A program made the translations under genes and the position numbers. Under the pieces are notes generated by a model, which saw nothing but the letters and a program-made list of their open reading frames with translations, was not told where the DNA came from and ran no database searches. Of a stretch of DNA of 64,000 nucleotides, positions 57,600 to 64,000 are shown piece after piece (within the stretch, counting starts at the first letter, position 1; every line of letters starts with the position of its first letter). The stretch comes from Pseudisothecium myosuroides (taxonomy: Eukaryota; Streptophyta; Bryopsida; Hypnales; Lembophyllaceae). The stretch covers positions 30,770,224-30,834,223 of the forward strand of contig OX637287.1 in the NCBI GenBank assembly GCA_951799445.1, in the 5' to 3' direction.

Positions 57600-57899
57600 A
57601 TCCCTGCAAACTGAGTTCTTGTTAACGTAGCATGGGTCAGACTACTTTTTGCCCCAAAAGGACTCTGCAGTCCCTGTACAGTCGGGTACAATAATTTTTA
57701 TTTTTTTATTTTTTTATTTTTGACACAAATGAAACGGAATTTCATTGCAAAGGTACAATAATCTTATAAACTGCCTATTCTGCCATTTGTTTTGCATAAT
57801 TAACACTCAATTCTTACACAATGATCCCATTTGTTTTGCATAAGGTAGAAGTACCTATTTCCAAAAACTTAAGGGATTTGACAGCAAATGATGAGCTGT
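57600..57899. other. Non-coding spacer with short duplication
   Basis: Contains a T-rich tract (57698-57720) and a direct repeat of ccatttgttttgcataa at about 57783 and 57827. No gene. Confidence 0.55.
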
Positions 57900-57903
57900 T
57901 TAA

Positions 57904-58863
57904 CCCCTCACCACCCAAGGGGCCCAAAAGTGTCCTCACACAGTTTCAAGTCCAATTCAAAGTATTGTAACTTTTGCATCCAATGTTCAAATTCAATAAA
58001 ACTTGTTGAGAAATTTGCGCCTTCTCTTCTAGTTTGTGTGGTAAAATTTTCAGATCAATCCAAGAGGTAATGATTTTTTGGAAGCCAATGATTCAATTTG
58101 ATTCACCAAAGTGCAATTCATGGCTGCAACTTCGGGGGCTTGTATCTCCTTCATCCGTTGTTCAATTTCAATAAAATTTGTTGGGTTATATTTCCCTTGA
58201 AGTCTAGTTATTGTGGTAAAATTTTCACATCATTCCAAGTTGTTTTGAATGTTTGGGAGCAATTCGAAATTCAAAATCCCGGCATTCTTGGACTACAGTG
58301 AACTTCGGCGGCTTGTATCTTCTTCATACAGTGTCTGTTTCCAATAAAAAAAAATTGAGAAAGTTGCGCATACTAGTCTAGTTTGTGTGGCTAAAATTTC
58401 ATATCAATCCAAGAAGTTATGAATGATTGAGAAGCATTTTAGTAGAAGGAGGTTCAGCCTTGTCTGTGTTTTCTGCAACTTTTCTTGCCTATTTTTTGAC
58501 ATTTGCAAGCTATTTTGCAAGCACATTGAGTCAATTGAATGATATTTTTTTTCATCAATGCGTTTGTATGCTGGTTTTGAATCACTTTATAGTTTAAAGT
58601 TTTTTCATTTGATTAGGTTTAGAAATCAAATTTTGCCTCTAAATGTGTTTTTAGGAAAATTTCAGCATCCTTTTTCAACACTAAAACATTATAATCTCGC
58701 AATCTATCCGGTCAAATGACTTCAAATTTGATACACATCATTTACAACATATACACTACTAGATTGTACGCTTAAGATCTCTATAGCTTAGTGACATTTA
58801 GATCTATATCACTTCAAAAGCAATGATGTTTTTGAACCCAAAACGGCCTTGGGCGGTAAGGGG
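57904..58863 (+). mobile_element. TTAA-family element, type IV (960 bp)
   Basis: TTAA (57900-57903) then CCCCTCACCACCCAAGGGGC; right end CGGCCTTGGGCGGTAAGGGG then TTAA (58864-58867). The interior holds three tandem modules of about 180 bp (near 57935, 58115 and 58295), each with TTCAAT(T)...AATAAAA and GTGTGG(T)(A)AAATTTCA-type phrases. These resemble single modules in types I-III. Confidence 0.9.
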
Positions 58864-59199
58864 TTAAGGCGCAAAAAAAATTTCCCATATTGAAAGATAA
58901 GAAATATGGGGATTTCCAAATTTTTGTAATTTTATTTCCAAAATTGAAGTTACTATGAAATTTTGGGAGCCAAAAAGTTGTTCAGACTAATAGCCAATGT
59001 CTAGAGTCTTCCAATTCCGATCATCTAAAAAACTGCTTTCCCGCTCACTATTTCCTATTAGTACCATTTGGGATATATGTTATAATCTTATTAGTCCCAA
59101 CCTTGAAAAAAAACATTCCAAGCTTTTCAACTTTGGTTGGAAATAGTACCCCCTACATGTTGGCTATAGGTCGTGGTGCATTTACCTTAATTAAAACTC

Positions 59200-59770
59200 A
59201 ATTCTTACACAATCTCAATCAAGCATACCAAATTTCAGTTTCAAAAAAGGAAGATTTAATTTTTTGGTGAATTTTTAAAGTCAATTTTCATGGTTTTAAG
59301 TAATATTTTATATAAAACAATTGATGATGATTTTTTTTAATTCAATTGCGTAGATATGTAGGAAACATCCATAGGCACACCTTCTACATTAAAAAGCAAC
59401 CCATTCAATAATAAAAATATAATCTAGTAAGAGTTCAATGTGAGGTGTCGTATGACCAAACTTTGTAAAATAGATATCTTTACATTTAAACTAGATTTTG
59501 CTATTTTACCCACACTATAACTAATTTTGTACTTTTGAGTATGATGGTACAATTACCTTGCCAAAATCTATTCTAGTTACAATAAAAAGATATCTATTGT
59601 CCAAAGTTAGGGCATATTCATCTAAACATTGAAATCTCTATAAAGGGGATTGTGAAACCTTTTTGGAGATGCTTGTTGAAGGAAAAGATGTGCGTATAAA
59701 TATTTCCTACGTATCTCCACAGTCGAATTTTAAAAATTCATCACCAATGTTTTTCAATGAAAATTCTACA
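59200..59770. repeat. Diverged relative of the 61.5-kb foldback element
   Basis: Shares phrases with 61600-62150, such as cataccaaatttca and ggagatgcttgttgaagg. The arms are themselves inverted: gtaggaaacatcc near 59357 versus ggagatgcttgttgaagga near 59665. Terminal borders not recognised. Confidence 0.65.
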
Positions 59771-61518
59771 TCCAAAGAAAAAAGAATTGTTTTTCAAATT
59801 TTAATATGAAATTTTAATGGTCAATGACATGAAGGCTAATAATACCTTGATTGTAGCTAGCATTAGAGAAAGTTTGGGCCCTGAAGAGCACCATTTAATT
59901 TTCAACGGATGTGCAAATATAGTGAAATTTTAAATTTTAAAAATAACAATAATAAATAAATTTTTAATTGAAAGTCCAACGAGGCACACAAGCTTATTTT
60001 TATTGGTAAGATTCTCTGTGAACTACTTGGGGTTGATATTTTTTGCAATTGCACATTTTCATGCAGGAAAATGCTCCTCCGAAGGCCTAAAATTTTCTCT
60101 AATGTTGACTTCAAGGTGATAGTCAAGGGCATTTAGATTATAAAAAAAAATTGCTTGCAAATAATTAGACACTAATAGTTCTTCATAGATATTTGTACTT
60201 TGAAAATAATTTTCAAAAAATTGGATTATCTTTATTAGATTTTTATTTATTTTTATTGAATATAACAGTCATATTAATTTTTTTAAATAGTTGGGATTTT
60301 TCTTGCCTCAATAAGAAACATATAATCTCATATATTAGATTCTAAAACTCAAATTTGTATTTAATTTAAAAGGCCAAATTAAGCTTTAAGATGATGTTTG
60401 ACAATGTGGAAATATTTGACTATATCTTTTTGGAGTTCTTAAGAGATTAATGTCACAATTAAGGCTTCTAAAATGCTCCTCATTATAAGGGTTTCATAAT
60501 ATAGTGATGGTATAGGTTTTTAGTACCAACTTTTAATTTCTTAGCGTTTCAATGATTTATTTTGTTGTCAATAAATAAATAAATGTCTCTTTACAAACAA
60601 AAAGTCATTATATTTTAAAGCACCCATTTATTTATTTATAATAACTATAATATAGTTGGTAGTGACTATTTTTTTATATTTGTCAATACAACTTACATAT
60701 ACGGTCTCTTATATTTGTTTGACCTCAATGTGCTCAGACATCTATATCCTAGGCCCATATTTCATCCAAATACCTTCTAGTTTATCCAAAGTCATTATTG
60801 AATATTTAGAAGAGGACCATTCTTTATAAAAAAAATTGATCAAATTGACTTAAATTATAAATTTGTATAGAGATGTAAGCAAAATATTGCAAGAATCTAT
60901 GAAAGGATTGAGGCATAAAAGGATTAACTTCGAAAGATGTACTTAGAGATCTTCTTGTAGGCTATAATAATAGCAAGAAAAAAAGATATACAATAACTAT
61001 CTCAAACCCGTATAGCACCTTTTTTTTTCCTCAAATTTTTGGCAAATTAGCATAATATTAAAAAATTTAAAAAAAATTATGATTTTTATTGATATTTTTG
61101 TGTGATTATCTCAACCACTTGCATATATTCATTTCTATAACATTGTATAACCAAGCAATGGACCTCCCCATGTTAGAAAGGTATAATTATACTTTGCTAA
61201 TACATACCTGGAAGGGATTTATCAGTTACCATATGTGAAGGTCTAATTTGGCATTCAAGTGGACAAAATTGAATTTCCACGTCATATTCTCAAGAGTCTA
61301 TGGCACCTTACACCATTCAGGATAACACGTGGCACTTTTTTACAGAAATGATTTAATTTATGTTGAATCTAACCTTCTTGTAGGGTAATTCAAGGATTGC
61401 AATTGGCTGAGGAGACATTTAAGACAATTTTGTTCAATGTAGGAGTCCCCCTTCCAAGGATGCAAAATGGACCCTTGCGTCATTGGTGAACAATGTTATG
61501 AATTGCCATGGGGACTAG
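59771..61518. other. AT-rich non-coding stretch
   Basis: No gene, RNA or element border that I can support. The open frames are short and without motifs. Confidence 0.55.
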
Positions 61519-61520
61519 TA

Positions 61521-62388
61521 CAGTGCCCTACCAAAAGTTCTTGCACTGTCTATTTTTCCCATACAAACACCTCCATTTCCAAATACTATTTTTCACAATT
61601 TTGATGCAATTCTTGCATCATTGCATTTCTATATAGTTCCAATAATGCATACCAAATTTCAACTTCAAAAAAGCAAAACTCCATTTTTGGTGAATTTTTT
61701 AATTTTATTTCATGGTTTTACATGATCATTTAATAAAAAACATTGGTAATGAATTTTTTAAATTTGATTGCGGAGATATGTAGGGAACATCCATACACAC
61801 ATGTTTCCTTCAATAAGCATCTCCAAAAAAGTTTTATAATTCTCTCTATAGAGATTTCAATGTTGGGGTGACAATGTCCTAATTTTGGAAAATAGCTATC
61901 TTTTTATTGTAATTAGATTTTGGCAAAGTAATGGTATCATCATGCTCTATTGTACAAAATTAGATATAGTGTGAGGGTCAAATAGCAGAATCTAGTTAAA
62001 ATATAAAGATATCTACTTTACAAAGTTTGGTCATATGACACCTTAAATTTAACTCTTTCTAGAAGGAATTGTGAAATTGTTTTGGAGATGCTTGTTGAAG
62101 GAAAGATGTGTGTATGGATGTTCACTACATATCTCCGCAATCGAATAAAAAAAATTCATTACCAATGTTTTTTAATAAATGATCATGTAAAACCATGAAA
62201 ATAAAATGAAAAAATTCACCAAAAATGGAGTTTTGCTTTTTTGAAGTTGAAATTTGGTATGCATGATTGAAACTACATAGGAATGCAACAATGCAAAAAT
62301 TGCATCAAAATTGTGAAAAATAGTATTTGGAAATGGAGGTGTTTGTATGGGGGAAAAAGACAGTGCAAGAACTTTTGGTAGGGCACTG
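61521..62388. mobile_element. 868-bp foldback (giant hairpin) element
   Basis: The two halves are reverse complements almost end to end: 61521-61700 pairs with 62209-62388 at very high identity, and pairing continues inward through ggagatatgtaggg/ctacatatctcc toward a centre near 61955. Ends CAGTGCCC and GGGCACTG with TA on both sides (61519-61520, 62389-62390), consistent with Tc1/mariner-type cleavage. No coding capacity. A transcript would fold into a stem of about 400 bp. Confidence 0.92.
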
Positions 62389-62390
62389 TA

Positions 62391-62890
62391 CAGCAAGCCT
62401 TATGAGAAGCCTTGCTAGATTCGCGACGAGTAGCGGAGTTGAAAGCCCAACGCTTTGCTCACTAGAGCCCCCAGAGAGCAAACATCATTTGGCTCAAATT
62501 TGATAAGATTTGGCTACAGTCTCCTATCCTAGCTTCCCGTAGCGGGAATTACATTAAGTAGAATAGGATTGGCCCCCTGTGGTGCCAATTTAGCTAGCTT
62601 CCTTCTTGCTTGGTCCTTTCTATCAATTTCTGCTAATATTCTCTTCATTGTCCAGCCTTCTGGCTTGGCCGTTTGTATGTGGGTTTTTTTAATGCAGTGG
62701 GTTTCCAAGTTGTTAAAAAAAAAATGTTATGAATTTCCCACCGCATGTGGCCCACAAACTTGGAATTGTTCCCTGCACCGACCATCAGTGAGTCTACGTC
62801 CAAACAGTGTATGGCATAATTATATGCAAACTGAATGGCAAAATTCATGTTGGTGAAGCAACCAAGTCTCTGAAGATTATTGAGGTCCAA
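62391..62890. other. GC-richer patch, possible gene fragment
   Basis: Less AT-rich than its surroundings. On the minus strand, the 62680-62535 interval reads GWTMKRILAEIDRKDQARRK and ends ATGS-stop, which looks protein-like but matches no family I know. The plus-strand frame 62569-62856 covers the same bases. It could be a LINE or gene remnant into whose edge the foldback element inserted. Confidence 0.35.
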
Positions 62891-63592
62891 CAGTCTAGAT
62901 CACATTGGGAGAAGTACAGTATGATATGCACTCAACACGTGTTATTGCTGGGCTTTATAGCTCAAAAATGACACATTATATGTGCATTCCATAGTCCCCA
63001 CAGAATTTTCAATAATCTTTTTGAACATACGGTGCTTTGCAAGAATTATATGGAGAATATCCACTTACATTCAAGTGGTTTGTAGTTATAGTTATAGTCA
63101 AGATTTATAGGGTATAAGAAACCTGAACACATTGAGTTTTGTTATAACTTTGTAAATATAGTTTTTGAAAACCAACATTGGTTGGATTTGAAATACCACA
63201 TTGTATTAAATTTTGTAAAGTTATGGACGTCTGTGGTTGCAACTTCCTTCTATGATCAATGTTTTTGACAAAATCCAATCATGCGACCTCATCTTTTAGA
63301 AGTTGACCTAAACCAATTTTTTTGTTATGACCACGTTTCATTTACATTGTTCATCAATTTCTTCCTTGTGACAACTTGAGTAGACAACGCATGTGCCTTT
63401 GTACAATCATATATTTTCAAAGATTTATAAATCCAAAACATGACATGATTAGTATTGAATGTGGATACAAAACTTAGCCACAAATGAAGTTCATAATTCT
63501 CTTAACATTTCCAAATGAATAAGCCTACTAATTCGGGGATTTCCAAACAATTAGTGACTCTATAGTAATTACCTGGGCTCTATAGATTAACC
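62891..63592. other. AT-rich non-coding stretch
   Basis: Nothing recognisable on either strand. Confidence 0.5.
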
Positions 63593-63596
63593 TTAA

Positions 63597-64000
63597 CCCC
63601 TAAATGCCCAAGGCTTGTTTTGAGCCTCTTAGAATTTGCTCTAAATTGAACAAAAAGCCAACATTTTGATAAGTTGAATCAATTCTTTTTGAATTGTAAC
63701 CGTAAAAATTTAAACTAGACATGTTAGAGATCACATAGGAAAAGAAAACACAACAATATTATTTAAGGATTGAAAGATTATAATGTTTGATCATCAGGGG
63801 GGTAAAACTATGAAAATCTTTGAGCTCTCTTTTTGCATGTCAAATCTAAAAAGATCAAGATCAAAAAAATATGAGGTTGAAGGGCCTAACAAATATAACC
63901 CCAATCAATTTATGACTTCTAAAAATCTACTCTACAATTTTTTTAAATGAATTTCTAGTGTGATTTTTTCTCCAAGATCTAGTGTATTTGAGGCTCATTT
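63597..64000 (+). mobile_element. TTAA-family element, type V, cut by window end
   Basis: TTAA (63593-63596) then CCCCTAAATGCCCAAGGC. The following 400 bp are the reverse complement of the element at 7338-7974 (shared phrases such as caatttagagcaaatt). The right end lies beyond the window. Confidence 0.85.

Noticed and set aside
61521..62388. Protein-coding frame at 62172-62396
   Set aside because: It lies entirely in one arm of the foldback element and its mirror arm has the complementary sequence; no coding signal.

Overview
The window looks like nuclear DNA of a land plant. It is AT-rich and dominated by transposons. Two things show the lineage: an eight-exon plastid-type ferritin gene on the minus strand (54467-56425, 5' UTR exon up to about 57425) with a transit peptide and the plant extension peptide, and plant-type CACTA and Stowaway elements. 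I cannot name the species. I see no rRNA, tRNA, CRISPR or bacterial-type gene.

Layout. (1) 1-13.5 kb: repeats, including the left copy of a collinear segmental duplication (about 1555-10335), an extra copy of its first block (about 10815-13250) and many small elements. (2) 13501-33128: one 19.6-kb CACTA transposon, defined by matching CACTA termini and a GCC/GCC target duplication. It carries two divergent decayed genes: a tnp2-type transposase on the minus strand (14339-19384) and a TnpA/Transposase_24-like coiled-coil protein on the plus strand (23190-31531). The second gene is split cleanly, in frame, by a 4305-bp TG...CA insertion with an ATATG duplication, probably a very long solo LTR. 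(3) 33.1-41 kb: a short tandem array, an hAT-like element with a poly-G terminal repeat, and a small TATA-preceded ORF interrupted by a transposon. (4) About 41.0-50.9 kb: the right copy of the segmental duplication, enlarged by a stack of transposons. (5) 51-53.2 kb: gene fragments and a LINE remnant. (6) 54.4-57.5 kb: ferritin, the only gene that appears intact. (7) 57.6-64 kb: AT-rich repeats, including an 868-bp foldback element.

The most unusual component is a family of roughly 640-960-bp non-autonomous DNA transposons, about 12 copies in this window. All end in CCCC(T/G)(A/C)...-type inverted repeats and are flanked by TTAA. Several occupied/empty-site comparisons inside the window show exact insertion into TTAA: a nested copy, an interrupted ORF, and the segmental-duplication partner. 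TTAA with CCC termini is the hallmark of piggyBac-type (or Sola3-type) transposition, which is not among the usual plant DNA transposon superfamilies. Divergent subfamilies share internal modules of about 100-180 bp, repeated within each element. No transposase for them is visible here.

Apart from ferritin (plastid iron storage), almost everything seen is mobile DNA or its debris. The nested insertions give a relative chronology: the segmental duplication predates several TTAA insertions, and CACTA insertion predates both the 4.3-kb insertion and the TTAA element inside it.
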